Below are positions 22,298-34,217 of a DNA stretch of 64,000 nucleotides, one piece after another (within the stretch, counting starts at the first letter, position 1; the number at the start of each line of letters is the position of its first letter). Location of the stretch: NCBI GenBank assembly GCA_018894105.1, contig CM032117.1:32530501-32594500 (forward strand), read 5' to 3'. A model generated the notes under the pieces. That model was not told where the DNA came from. It searched no databases and worked only from the letters and a program-made list of their open reading frames with translations. The stretch is from Jacaranda mimosifolia. Taxonomy: Eukaryota; Streptophyta; Magnoliopsida; Lamiales; Bignoniaceae. Both the position numbers and the translations under genes were made by a program.

Positions 22298-22770
22298 AAC
22301 AAAATTCAAATTTGATTTGAATTTGCCAACTTGAAAGCAAGTGGGCGGTCCCCCTCCTTGAGGAAGGAATGATGCCACCTTGGCATCACACCATCATCCC
22401 TCTATATATAGATATAGAGGTGAGGGTTGGCGGCATTATGTAAATCTATGTGAAGAATTAGATTTTCACATTTTTCTCACCTTCAAATATTACCTCATGA
22501 GTTGAAGCTCCACTTCTCTCTTCTTCTCCAACCCCAAAATTGGCTGTCTATCCCTTATTTCTCCTCTCTATCTCCAACTGATATTGAGGAGGAATTGGAA
22601 ATAGCTTTGGTGTGTGGATCATATTGATAGAGGCTAGAAAATAGGATTGCTAGCAAGCAAATTTATAGAATTTGATACTATAACTTTATTGATGCTCTCT
22701 ATCTTAAGGTCTGATTTTGAACTTGAACTACTGATCATTACTCTCCTTATTCGTTTTATCCGGTGTTTCA

Positions 22771-23506
22771 GACAAGGACCAGCAAAGGGACTTAAATATC
22801 TAAACAAGTTAACACGACAAAAAGATCTAACTTCAAGAAATTAATCCTTGGGCCTATGATAAGCCATATATCAAGTAGGCTATCTCCTGATGTTGATAAG
22901 ATCAAGTGTTGAGCATGATTGGCCCAAATAATATTTTATATTGCAAAATATAGAAGTAATGGATCACCTTTTGGAAAACTTGTTCAATAAAAGAAAACTT
23001 CAAAGACAAGATAGGTGCAAGGAAGATGGAGAAAAATCATGTTTGCCATGATTTATCTCACAGATGCACAACTATACCATGGCTATCGTAGGCCAAAACC
23101 ATTCTCCATTCCCAAGATATAGAAGTTCTTTTTCAATTCTTTGAGCTTTACAATCAGAAATAGTTAAACCACTCTCTTAACTTGTCGGCCTAAGTAATTA
23201 TGAATGCAACAGATAATTGAGTTCCCCGACCATGTTATCCAGGTAGCCATCTAACCACCCACAATCCATGACAAACTCTAGTGTCACAAGAAATAGCAAT
23301 TATACCAACCATCTCCATGAAAGCTTTTCATATTGATTCTGATAAGCCAAATGTACGAAAAAAAAAAAACAAAGAATACTGCCAAAATATATATCAAACC
23401 AAAATGAATTAGCAAAACATTCAATAGAATTCTTTATTCTATGGAATTAAATAACAACTACTCAAGTACCAAAGTCAATACGCAAGCTAAAATTCATGTC
23501 AGGAAC
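22771..23506. other. unassigned DNA
   Basis: I recognise no gene on either strand. Composition resembles plant intron or UTR DNA, and VPS53 exons on minus begin 1.2 kb to the right, but I could not find the next VPS53 exon here. Confidence 0.4.
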
Positions 23507-23514
23507 AATACGAC

Positions 23515-24335
23515 TAGGGCTTTAAATGGATATTCAAAATTTTGTTTACCGTTCGTATTCATATTCGTTTATACAAAATTTATCCGCATCTATTTAAAGC
23601 AAATATTATCCGTATTTGATTAATAGATATCCTATTATAAATGGATATGAATATGACAAATGCTTATCGATCCGTTTAATATCCACTCCAAATATATATT
23701 TGTTAAATAATATATTATTTATATTTTGTCAATAAAAAATTGATAATCCATATATGTATATATATAAATTATAATTGAAGAATAAGGAAGAAAAAAGAAT
23801 AAATTTAAAAAATTATTGTTATAAACAGAAAACATTGAAGAATAAAGTTAATCAACATAATTGTTGTTGGTTGACTTTATAATTAATATACCTAAATGCT
23901 ATTATTAATATTAATTAGTACTAATAATTAATTATAAAATCAATTATTAATTAAAAATTATGCTATTTGTTTGATTGTTTTATTTTTAATGAAATTATAT
24001 AGTTCCTTCTATTAATTAAAAATATGTATTGTTATAGGTTCATAAATTAACGTATTTGGATATTCGTAAATAGATATCTAAATAATTATCATCAAATATG
24101 AATATCAAAAAAATAATTCAAATACGGATAAGTTTAATCAAATATGGATGCATCTGAATAATTAGAATCAAATACGGATATATCCGAATTCGATCGATAT
24201 CCGATGGATACAAATTCGAATATCATTCTTAAATATCCATCAAATTCGTATTCATATCTGAATATTCAAAAAGTTAAATGGATACGATTATGAAAATACT
24301 GTATCGAATTTGTTTAATATCCATTTACACCCCTA
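23515..24335. mobile_element. hAT-like non-autonomous element
   Basis: The left end reads TAGGGCTTTAAATGGATAT and the right end on minus TAGGGGTGTAAATGGATAT. The flanks AATACGAC (23507-23514) and AAAACGAC (24336-24343) are an 8-bp duplication with one mismatch. The interior is dominated by GGATAT/ATCCGAAT/TATTCG words and has no coding capacity. Ends differ in detail from the element at 6634-7254, so it is a different family with the same kind of end. Confidence 0.8.
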
Positions 24336-24423
24336 AAAACGACTCACAAATATAAATACACAAAGCATAAAAGATAGTCAAGGTGAACTCTATTCCAAGA
24401 GATTCAAGAGTAAAAAGGCTAAC

Positions 24424-24574
24424 CTAGCATGGTAAGACGATGAAGGGAAGTAATTGTTGTAGTTATATGCTTCTTTGCAAAATCCAGTTTCTTAATATCA
24501 TTGCATATTTCTTGAACCATTGTTTCACTTTGCTCTGCTTTGGTTTTAATTCTTTGGATTTTAGATATGAGTTC
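24424..24574 (-). pseudogene. VPS53: VPS53 exon fragment 2 (GARP/EARP tethering complex)
   Basis: VPS53 is a coiled-coil subunit of the GARP complex that tethers endosome-derived vesicles at the trans-Golgi. On minus the exon reads ELISKIQRIKTKAEQSETMV, QEICNDIKKLDFAKKHITTT, ITSLHRLTML and ends at the donor CTAG/GTTAGC. This is the conserved N-terminal part of plant VPS53 and immediately continues exon fragment 1. The acceptor is unclear: no AG falls exactly at the expected junction, so the boundary at 24574 is approximate and the site may be mutated. The later exons are not found to the left, where a hAT-like element and a copia LTR lie. Confidence 0.85.
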
Positions 24575-24730
24575 TTGGTCCAATGGTAAAAACAAATTAA
24601 CTAAAGGGCAGCAATATAGAACCTAAAGCTATTGGAGAAAATGACGACCAAATCATAGAAGGATAAGGACAATTATGCAAGGAAACCAAGGTTCTGTAGG
24701 GAAATCAAATCATAGAAAGAATGAGCCAAC

Positions 24731-24819
24731 CTGAACTGCATAAGTAGCTACATCAAGATCCTCCCGCGCCTTGCTTCCTAAATTACTCTTTGAAAGAGAC
24801 ACGACCATTAAAAAAGTGA
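24731..24819 (-). pseudogene. VPS53: VPS53 exon fragment 1
   Basis: On minus the exon reads SNLGSKAREDLDVATYAVQ and ends at CAG/GTTGGC. It matches the segment directly before fragment 2 in plant VPS53. The start after CCTCTTAG gives a diverged lead (LMVVSLSK) where the family has an Ala-rich helix, so the 5' part is decayed or the true acceptor lies further in. The first exon with the start codon was not found to the right. Confidence 0.8.
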
Positions 24820-26007
24820 CTAAGAGGAAAGCATTGATTAACAAACATGTTTTTATTAAGCAAGAATTCACTGATATCCAACAAAAGTGACTAAAACCAT
24901 ATGCACCAACCAATACCTACCCTATCGAAAAGGCTAAGAAAATCAATCACCCTACCTGAAAATCAATAAACTGATTCAACAGAAAAAAGAAAAATTTTAA
25001 CAGGACTATGACAACCATCTCCAGAAAAAAGTATTTCTTTTGAGCAACTACGTCTCCTTTTAGTTTTGGTGCCTCCACTAGTCTCCTTACCCTCTGTTCT
25101 TCCCATAATAAATTGATATCTCATACAAATTTGGTTCCTCTATAAAGAGATAAACAATGTTCATACTTCAGATTGATAATGCATACACTAGTAATTCTCT
25201 CCAATCAATCTGATCTTAAAGCTTTCCGAGACTACTTGTCAATAAAAGCTCAAATTACATTTAGGTCAGAAGGTATTTAAGAGTAGAGGAAAGTATTATA
25301 TTGCTTTAGCCACATGTGCCTCAGATTTCAACTTCGGAGCTAAGTGGTTTCTCCTGCTTCTAGGAAAGAAATTGATTACCTTCCCTACCCTTAGCATATT
25401 ATTAATGAAATTATACACAGATTGCATTAATATGCGAGTGACAGGTCATATAACAACATTCCCCATCTTTTATCATCTAACTTCACTTAATCAAAAATAT
25501 TGGAAAAGAATAAGAAAGTATGCTCATACATCCATCACCCAACATCCATCAGTCCATACAAAATGCAAGAATATCACTAGCTTTGTCCCCAAAATTCCAA
25601 CTAAAAGATCTGAAATATATCTTAGAATTGCTGAAAGCATATTACTTAAATCAGTTTTCTGCTTAGCTACATACTAAAAGCATGTACTTAGTCCAAATCC
25701 ACCACAGAAGAGCACTAAAATTTTCGATTCTTCCAACATCAATACAGATGTTTAAATAGCTAAGCTCATTTCATGTAAGGATATATCATCACCATATGCG
25801 CTTTTGTTATATATGACTATAGTTATATGTGGCACATATAAAATTATGCACTTTGAAATTATTTCAAGAAGACAACATATTGATCTTTAGATAAAACATG
25901 TTATGGTGATAATATTATAGCAAAAAGAGGTGACATGGGAATTTTATGGGGTTGTTGGCAAAAAAGTACCAAAGCTTTTACTAGTGAAATAGTATTGCAA
26001 ACCATTG
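24820..26007. other. unassigned DNA
   Basis: I see no gene. A 101-codon plus-strand frame (25372-25677) has no recognisable domain and sits in AT-rich sequence, so I do not call it. This would be VPS53 intron or 5' flank on minus. Confidence 0.4.
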
Positions 26008-26614
26008 CTTTCTTTTAGGGCAAAAATATTTTGACCCCTTGTGTTATACGAAATAGACGGTTTACCACCCCATGAAAAAAAAAAAAGGGTGAAATGCCCC
26101 CTCCCCTTATGTTTTTAAAATTTGGATCACTAGCCCCTTCCGTCTATTTGAGTTGAATTTTCTATTGAAATGATGAAAATACCCTCATATATATATAAAA
26201 TTACTTTATATTCTTATGTTTTTCCTTTTCTTTTATTTAATCTAAATTAAATAATTTTATATTTATAAAATACATAAGATATTTATATTAATTAAATACT
26301 ATTTATTATTTGTAAAATTATATATACATGCATATATATAAAATTATATAAATACATATATGTATATAAAATTATTTATAACATATATATACATACATAT
26401 ATATAGTTATAAAAACTAAATAATTTCGTGTTTATAAAATATATAACATATTTATATAAATCAAATACTATTAATATTTATAAAAAATTATATACATACA
26501 TATATATAGAATCACATATATATAAAATTATATATATACATATATGAATATAAAATTATTCATAACATATTTATATGTATATATTAAATACTATTTACTA
26601 TTTATAAAATTATG

Positions 26615-26963
26615 GGAATGTTTGGTTATGTTTCCCCAAAAAAACATTGTTTTGGGAAAACATAACCAAACATATCCCCATTTTTCTTCTAAACTACACA
26701 TTCTCCAATATATACATACATATATGATATATATCATGTATATTTTATTATTATTCTAACATTAAAATAATCATTCAATTCTATTTTCACCTTAAAAATC
26801 CAACAAAAAAGTATTAATTTGACTGCTACAGTAAAAAATGTCTCCCCCAAAACATAAACAAATATACTGAAAAATAACTTTCACATTCTCCAATAATTCA
26901 TTCTCCCAAAACACATAATAAAAACATAATAAAATCAAACAAAAAACATAACCAAACATTACC
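26615..26963. mobile_element. nested MITE
   Basis: Left end GGAATGTTTGGTTATGTTT; right end on minus GGTAATGTTTGGTTATGTTT. About 350 bp, non-coding, with internal partial copies of the end (26650-26673). The target duplication is not clear in the TA-rich host element, so the superfamily is unassigned. Confidence 0.75.
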
Positions 26964-27447
26964 TATATGTACATATATATAAAATTATATACATATAAAA
27001 AATTATATAAATACATATATATATATATATAATTATTTATAACATATCTATATACATGTATGAAATAATTTGTTTAATATAAAATTAAATAATTTTATAT
27101 TTATTAAATATATAACAGTATATATAATTTCATACATATATATATAATATTTGTAAAATTATACATATATATATATAAAATAACTATTTAATATTTGTAA
27201 AATTATATATATATATAATTATCAAAACTAAATAATTTCATATTTATAAAATATATAACATATTTATATAAATCAAATACTATATAATATTTAGTCCAAA
27301 AATTATATACATATTTATATTATATATTTATAAATATTATAAATATTATAATATGTATATATTATACACATATTTATAAAAAATTATATATAATTATTTA
27401 TATTTATAACATATTTATATTCAGACATATATATAATATATATAACA

Positions 27448-27720
27448 CTTCCACCCTTCCCCCCTACCCCCTCATCTAGGAACCCACTGCTATGGTAGCC
27501 AAGTTTTCTTTTCTTTTTTTTTTCTTTTTCTGTGCACAACGGCCGCCGGTGGTCACTGGCCCAATCTGGTTGGCACGCCATCATCTCTCCTTCCCCCATC
27601 GCTCCCCACGCAACTGGCTGCCATGGCAGCTTGAAGCCAACCTTTTATTTTTTTTCCCATTTTTTTTATACACGACGACTGCTGGCCTTGGTCACAGCTG
27701 CCATGGCAGTCTCCTGAACA
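27448..27720. other. GC-rich block inside the TA-rich element, possibly captured host DNA
   Basis: The block contains AACGGCCGCCGGTGGTCAC, TGGTTGGCACGCC and two copies of a CTGCCATGGCAG palindrome-like word, all unlike the flanking TA-rich repeats. Both strands have short open frames across it, but I recognise no protein. Capture of host DNA between inverted ends is known for Pack-MULEs; here it is only an inference from composition. Confidence 0.45.
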
Positions 27721-28118
27721 TATATATAGATATATTATAATATAATACTATATTATATTTATAGTATATATTATATAATATTGATAGATATATTATAATA
27801 TATATTATATGTTGTATATATATGTATATATAATTTTTTTTATATTTTTTATAAATATTAAGTACTATTAAATTTGGAATGTTTATTTAAATAAAAAGAT
27901 CCAACAGCTGATATACTAAGGGCATAATAGTCATTTTATCTATAAAAAATCACAACCACTCGCATTTTTGGGCGCGTGCGCTCCACTTATGGTCTCAGGA
28001 GGTTTCTTACTCATTTTTAAAAACACAAGGTGGTATTTCAATTTTTTTTTTACAAGGGGGTAAACCACCAAAATCGTTTTTCTGAAGGGGCTAAAAATAC
28101 ATGCTCCCCTTTCTTTTA

Positions 28119-29149
28119 TCCTCTTTCAGAACATTGTGCTGCTCAACAACATATGAGTAACATACACTAGCTATATGTGTCTTCTTTCAAATATTCTATA
28201 CTAGTTAAGATGGTCCAGTCAACCAAAATGCTGTCATTCTGCAACATAAAAAGCATATCAACTGTCCATGAAAAACCCTTAGAATTGAATTAGGATCGAT
28301 GTGATATTTCAAATGAGAAATTAACATTTTCAAGTACCGATTCCTATAGCCAAATAGCTAATTTTCAGAAAGTTAAGTATGCCAAAGTCCAATTCCCTTA
28401 TGCACAAAGTCCCTGGTGGCCCTATACCACCATTTGCATTAGGTGAGGTAGCCCCTTTAATAAGTTGATTTACTCTAAAATTACAGCATAAACATTGTGG
28501 AGAGATCAGGTTCTCTCTTTAAACCTCCATCTCAGATTTTCATGTGCCAAAAGAAAGAATCTGAGAATATGACTGAGTAAGATCAAACGGGCAGTAACTT
28601 TAGCTCATAAACATTGGAGGTGGCAAACACTAGTTGAGTGAAGGTAAGTAAAAGAATAATCTAAAGGAAAGTTTTACCATGCAGAAGTACATTTTATAAA
28701 ACAAGTTGTTCCAAACATGTGTGTTGCTTGAGAAACCCACTTAAGTATTAGCCACTCTCAGCAAACATTTTCTCATTCAAAGAAATACAGATTGAACCAA
28801 ACTAAACCCATTGAATGCCAGAGTTTCATCGTACCTCGATGGCGGATCTACCTTCACATTCACTTCAATTTCTTTAGTTTTCCTTTAACCGGATTTTGAT
28901 TGAAATTCTCTCAGAGGATTTTGCAGAGAAGGCTGTGGGATAATAACGAGTCACTAGAGGTGGCGGGCAAAAAAAAAAAGAGAGTGGAGAACAGACAGTT
29001 TGCGATTGCGATAGTCATTTGGCAGGTTCTATGTTGGGCAACGGAAATGAAAAGATGAGAGCAAATTGATTCTTTTGGTTCCCTACAAATTCAAATCTAA
29101 AGAAATCTGATGTGATTTGCCCACCCTATTTTGGCACGTTTTTTAATGC
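28119..29149. other. unassigned DNA, possibly 5' end of a minus-strand gene
   Basis: 28830-29000 is GC-richer and on minus reads coding-like (IEVNVKVDPPSR next to a GTACGA donor-like site) without an obvious start codon. I do not recognise the product. Confidence 0.3.
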
Positions 29150-29158
29150 CAATTTATT
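29150..29158. repeat. left target-site duplication of MULE-2 (imperfect)
   Basis: CAATTTATT here and CTATTGATT at 42242-42250 agree at seven of nine positions, where alignment with MULE-1 puts the ends. Confidence 0.55.
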
Positions 29159-29558
29159 GGCGTACTTATTTAAAAGTACCAAAAGTACTTTTTTATTTCA
29201 TGTTCAGTCCCCACTTGATTTTTGTTAGAAGAAACTCCCTAATTTTATTAAAATTTTAGAAATCACTCCCTACTCACTTAATTTGACAAAAATGCCCTTA
29301 AGTATAATATTTTTCACTCATTTCTTCTTCATCCACTCAAGCAAACAGTAAAACATATCATACGCTCATTACCAGAAACATAAAGAACAGAAAAAACGCA
29401 ACAAGCTCCACGGCGGGAATGAGAATAACGTTAGAGCCAAAAACCACCAACCCGATATCTGCATTGTCTTCTTCTGTTTTTATTTTCATCATTTTCGGGT
29501 TTTATCTTTTTCTTAGTTTCTTCTCAGTTGCTTCTAAGTTTCTTATATTTTTCCTACA

Positions 29559-32500
29559 ATGTCAACCAGTAGTGAAGTAAGTGTGTTCAATTAAGTGTTT
29601 GAGAGTTGCCGCTACAAAGACCAGCTCCATATAATGTCAATTAAGGATAGTATGACTTTAATTGACATGTGCGTTAATCTCGAAAGAAAATGGAGTGAAA
29701 TCAACGCCGAGTACTTCAGTTTGCAATATCTAGCTCCACATCAAAGATTGTACGTGAGTTTAACTGATGACGACGATGTCATGAATATGGTCTTACTGCA
29801 TTTGACATTGAAGATGAACATTGTTGACGTCCTGGTAAACCGAAAGGATGAATCAAGCAACAGAGCAAAGAAGAGCAGTGATGTTTTAAGGTAATACTTC
29901 TACAGAATCTAAACTGTACTGCAGTTTGTAAAGTTTTGTACTTGAAGTGTTTTGAAATTGCACTCTGTTTATTTGAAAATCTTTCTTTACTTGGAGCGTT
30001 CTACATTATACTTCATTGCAATTAACATTGTACTTCATCTCACAAAAAATTATACTCTATTATCTAAGTTTTATACTTCAAGTGTTCTACTAATGAATTA
30101 TCTAAAATTGTACTGCAATTTGTAGGTTTTATACTTGAAGTGTTGCCAAACTGTACATATTCTATATAAAATTATACTTTCTATTTTCTAAAATTATACT
30201 TCATTTTACCAAAACTGTATTGCAGTTGCTAGAGTTTTATACTTCAATTGTTTGGAAATTGTACTTCATTTTATACAAACTTGTACTCCAATTATCTGAA
30301 ATTGTACTTTATTTCACTAAAATTGTACTTTATTATTTAATTTTATACTTCAAATTGTTCTACTAATTGATTATCCAAAGTTATACTGCTATTGCTAGCG
30401 GTTTATACCTGAAGTGTTCCCAAACTGTACTTCTTTTGATCTAAAATTGTACTTCAATTTTTTGAGATTATACTTTATTTTACAAAATCTTTACTCTATT
30501 TATTGAAGGTCTATACTTTAAGTGTTATATTTATCGATTATCCAAAATATACTGCAGTTGCTAGGGCTTTATACTTCAAGAGTTTGAAATTGTACTTCAC
30601 TTTATCTAAAATTGTACTCCTATTTTCTGAAATTATACTTTCTTTTTACTTCATTTTACAGAAACCTATACTTTATTCATTGAAGTTCTATACTTCAAGT
30701 GTTCCAAATTGTACTTCATTTTATCTAAACTTGTACTTCAATTATTTGAATCTTTTATTTGACTTTCAAGTTTTCTACTAATAAATTATCCAATTTGTAT
30801 TGCAATTGCTAAGATTTTATACTTCAAGTGTTTTGAAATTTGTCTTCACTTTATCAAAAATTGTACTTCTCTTTTTTAAAATTATACTTCATTTTATACA
30901 TCATTTTACTTAAATATGTACTCTTGTCATTGAAGTTTTATACTTCAGGTGTTCTCAAATTGTACTTCATTTTATCTAAACTTGCACTTCAATTATCTGA
31001 ATCTATTATGTAAGTTTTATACTTCAAGTGTTCTACTAATTGATTATACAAAATCGTACTGCAATTGCTAAGGATTTATACTTCAAATGTTCTGAAATTG
31101 TACTTTTTTTTATATAAAATGGTACTTCTATTTTCTGTTCATTTTATCTAAACCTGTACTCTATTCATTGAAGTTATATACTTCAAGTGTTCCAAAATTG
31201 TACTTCATTTTATCTAAACTTGTATTTCAGTTATCTGAATCGATTATTTAAGTTTCTAATGTTCTACTAATGGATTATCCAAAAATTGTACTACAATTGC
31301 TAAGGTTTTATATTTCAGGTGTTCTGAAATTGTACTTCACTTTATCAAAAATTATATTTATATTTTTTGAAATTATACTTCATTTTATACATCATTTTAC
31401 CTAAACTTGCATTCTTTTCATTGAAGTTCTATACTTCAGGTGTTCTAGAATTATACTTCACTTTATCAAAATTGTACTTCTATTTTTTAAAATTATGCTT
31501 CATTTTATACATCATTTTACCAAAATCTGTACTCTTTTCATTGAAATTCTATTCTTCAGGTGTTCTCAAATTGTACTTCAATTATCTGAACCTATTATTT
31601 AATTTTGAAACATTCTACTAATGGATTATCCAAAAATTATACTGCAATAGCTAAGATTTTATACTTTAGGTGTTCTGAAATTGTACTTCACTTTATATCA
31701 AAAATTATACTTTGGTTTTTTGAAATTATACTTCAGTTTATACATCATTTTACCTAAATCTGTATTCTTTTCATTGAAGTTCTATACTTCAGGTGTTTTG
31801 AAATTATACTTCACTTTATCAAAAGTTATACTTCTGTTTCTTAAAATTATACTTCATTTTATACATCATTTTACCTAAATTTGTACTCTTTTCATTGAAG
31901 TTCTATACTTCAGGTGTTCTCAAATTGTACTTCATTTTTTCTTAACTTGTACTTCAATTTTCTGAATCTCTTATTTACTTTTCAAGTATTCTACTAATGG
32001 ATTATCCAAAAATTATACTGCAATTGCTAAGGTTTTATACTTCATGCGTTCTGAAATTGTACTTATTTTTATATAAAATTATACTTAAGCTTTTACGTAA
32101 AATTGTTCTCCATTATTTAAGTTTATAAAGTTCTATTAATTTTGCACTTTATATTACCTAAAGTTCTATACTTAAAGTGCTTTACTTATTGATTATAAAA
32201 AATTGTACTGCAATTGCTTGCGTTTTATACTTCTATTGTTCTGAAATTGTACTTTATTTTTTTGAAATTATACCACAATGCTGAATTATTCTACATATTG
32301 TACTTTATTTTACCTAAAATTGTACTTCATTTGTCAACCTCAAAGGATGCAGTCGAGGAAGAAATTGGTTCGACCAATGCATCGCATAATGAATTGGCTT
32401 TAATTAGCAACTCAATTGATGCATGGAGGAATTGCATATAGAGTTCAGAATTATGCAGTGTCTACTTTGCGGTCATTTAAATACAAGAAAAATGACAGCA

Positions 32501-34217
32501 AAAAAATCATAGCCGTTTGCAGTGATGAAAATTGCAAATGGAGAATCTATGCATCAAGGCATGAGGCTGATAAATTATTTGGCATTCGAAAATGCAATCT
32601 AGAGCACACATGTGGTTAGGCTAATCTTCAGATAATGGGACATCCTAAAGCCAATTCCGCTTGGGTTGCTAACGTAGTGAAGGATAAATTGAGATCAGAG
32701 CCATGTTATCGGCCCTCTACCATATTGAACGATATCCACAGAGGATACGATGTGGAAGTCAAGTACCATAAGGCATGGATGGGTAAGGAATTAGCTATGC
32801 ATGACATCCATGGAGCTGAGAAGGGATCTTATGATAAGTTGAGGTGGTACTGTGATGCTACGAAGAGGACAAATCCTTGAAGTATTACAGATTGTGAGAC
32901 TGACTCACTTAGTCAAAAATTTCATCGGCTATTTATATGTTTCAGTGCCTGCCTTCTTGGTTTTCTTAGGGGATGCGGGCCGATGATATTCGTGGACGGC
33001 ACCCATATTAAAAATAAATACAAAGGAGCCTTACTCAGCACTGTCAGTAAGGATGCTAATGATGACTTATTCATGTTAGCACATGCAGTTGTTGACTCTA
33101 AAAATTATATTAATTGGGAGTGGTTCTGCTTTAAGCTAAGAAGTGTCTTAGATTCTAAATATCTGCCTGGCTTATCAAAGTTTACTTTCCTCTCCGATCG
33201 ACATTCAGGTCTTCTTAAGGCCCTCCCCATGATATTTCCTTGTAGCTACCATGCATATTGCTTGAGACACTTAGTGGATAACTTTAAGAAATAAGTAAGT
33301 GTACTTTATCTTTGTTTGTGAGATAATTATGTGAAATAAACTCTAATTCATAACATTTAGCACATAACTGTTCTATTATTTGAAATTCAGGTATTAAGGA
33401 AGTACCCTCTACATAACAAGAAACATTGGTGCTTTATTTTTATGAAAGCTGCATATGCGCCTACAAGGCAGGAGTATACCCGACATATAGACAGCATCTT
33501 GGAGTCAATGCCGCTTGCCAGAGACTTTATTATGCAGTCTAACCCACCATGTTGGGCAAATTCCTTACTCAGTGGAGATCGATGGGGGGTAATAAACAAT
33601 AATCAAGCAGAAAGTTGGAATAATTGGGTTAAACCAGCCCGATTTATGCCAGTTGTAGCCATGGTTGATCACATATGCATGCAAATAATGGTTATGATGC
33701 ATGATCGATGAGAAGAATCTCAAAGATGGTTGGTCAATTATGTCCCAAGCAAGAGAAGAAGTTGGCAATTAACCATATACATTCTCGTAACTTAAAAGTT
33801 GTCATGTCTAGCGGTTGGAGCTTTGAGGTGATTGAGCAAGATAAATCGTATGCTGTAGATTTACATAGCAGGGTTTGTTTGTGCAGAGTATGGAAGATTG
33901 ATAAAATACCATGCAGGCATATTTGTGCTACTATCAAGTCAAAGTCACTTTCACCGTATGACTTCACCGATCAATACTACCGAGTTGAGATGTATCAACA
34001 AGCATACCAAGCAGTGATAAACCCTATTCCTACATTTGATATGCATTTGTTCCCTTAAGATGATGATGTCATCATTCATGCACCTGATTGCCGATCTCAG
34101 CCTTGGCGTAGAAGGACACAGAGGATTCCATAACAAATTGAGAAAGATGTAATTAAGTGTAAAAGGTGTGGTAGAATAGGGTATAATCGTCGAACTTCCA
34201 AAGAATCAGTAAACTAG
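29559..34217 (+). pseudogene. mudrA: mudrA-type MULE transposase, decayed
   Basis: It would cut and paste the element through a DDE nuclease. From the left: an N-terminal exon (to 29890, donor AAG/GTAATA) with LYVSLTDDDDVMNMV, a PB1-like acidic stretch common in plant MULE proteins; a 2.4-kb intron made of array A; exon 2 (from about 32346) with DAVEEEIG, then a Cys/His block (AVCSDENCKWRIYASR, EHTCG) of the MuDR DNA-binding type; the catalytic core with FVDGTHIKNKYKGALL (first Asp), FLSDRHSGLLKA (second Asp) and, after a small intron (33295-33390), NNNQAESWNNW (Glu); a SWIM zinc motif CLCRVWKIDKIPCRHICA; and a decayed CX2C knuckle before the stop at 34217. Compared with MULE-1, 31- and 13-bp deletions near 32437-32458 break the frame, and further stops occur at 32620, 32878, 33709, 34056 and 34131. 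Confidence 0.85.
29891..32345 (+). repeat. array A of MULE-2 (intronic, irregular units)
   Basis: It exactly fills the first transposase intron. The recurrent block is ACTAATGGATTATCCAAAAA, TGTACTGCAATTGCTAAGG, TTTATACTTCAAGTGTTCTG, AATTGTACTTCATTTTA, with marker spacing of about 170-370 bp. TGTACTTC and TATACTTC words recur dozens of times. Confidence 0.85.

Larger units (their letters stand above)
20787..22770 (+). repeat. Ty1/copia 3' LTR, about 2 kb
   Basis: It starts TGTTGGAATAG right after the pol stop and is proposed to end at GGTGTTTCA (22770). A TATA-like TATATATAGATAT at about 22402 followed by C/T-rich leader-like DNA would suit an LTR promoter. The 3' limit is inferred from TG...CA ends only. 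No second LTR is present in the window. Confidence 0.55.
26018..28108. mobile_element. non-autonomous Mutator-type element with 10-bp target duplication
   Basis: CTTTCTTTTA lies immediately outside both ends (26008-26017 and 28109-28118). The ends are imperfect inverted repeats of about 100 bp sharing GGTTTACC, an A run, TGAAAT, a CC-rich block and TGTTTTTAAAA. The 9-10 bp duplication and long inverted ends suggest the Mutator superfamily. The interior is TA-rich with recurrent ACATATATATAAAATTATAT words, a nested MITE and a GC-rich block. There is no transposase. Confidence 0.8.

Noticed and set aside
27492..27740. Overlapping open frames on both strands in the GC-rich block
   Set aside because: Short, poly-Phe/Lys flanked, no recognisable protein; reported only as possible captured DNA.
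29088..29097. ATTCAAATCT near the left end of MULE-2 and again at 42249-42258 as an alternative target duplication
   Set aside because: It would place the left end about 60 bp outside the end defined by alignment with MULE-1, and no inverted-repeat match exists in that extra DNA.
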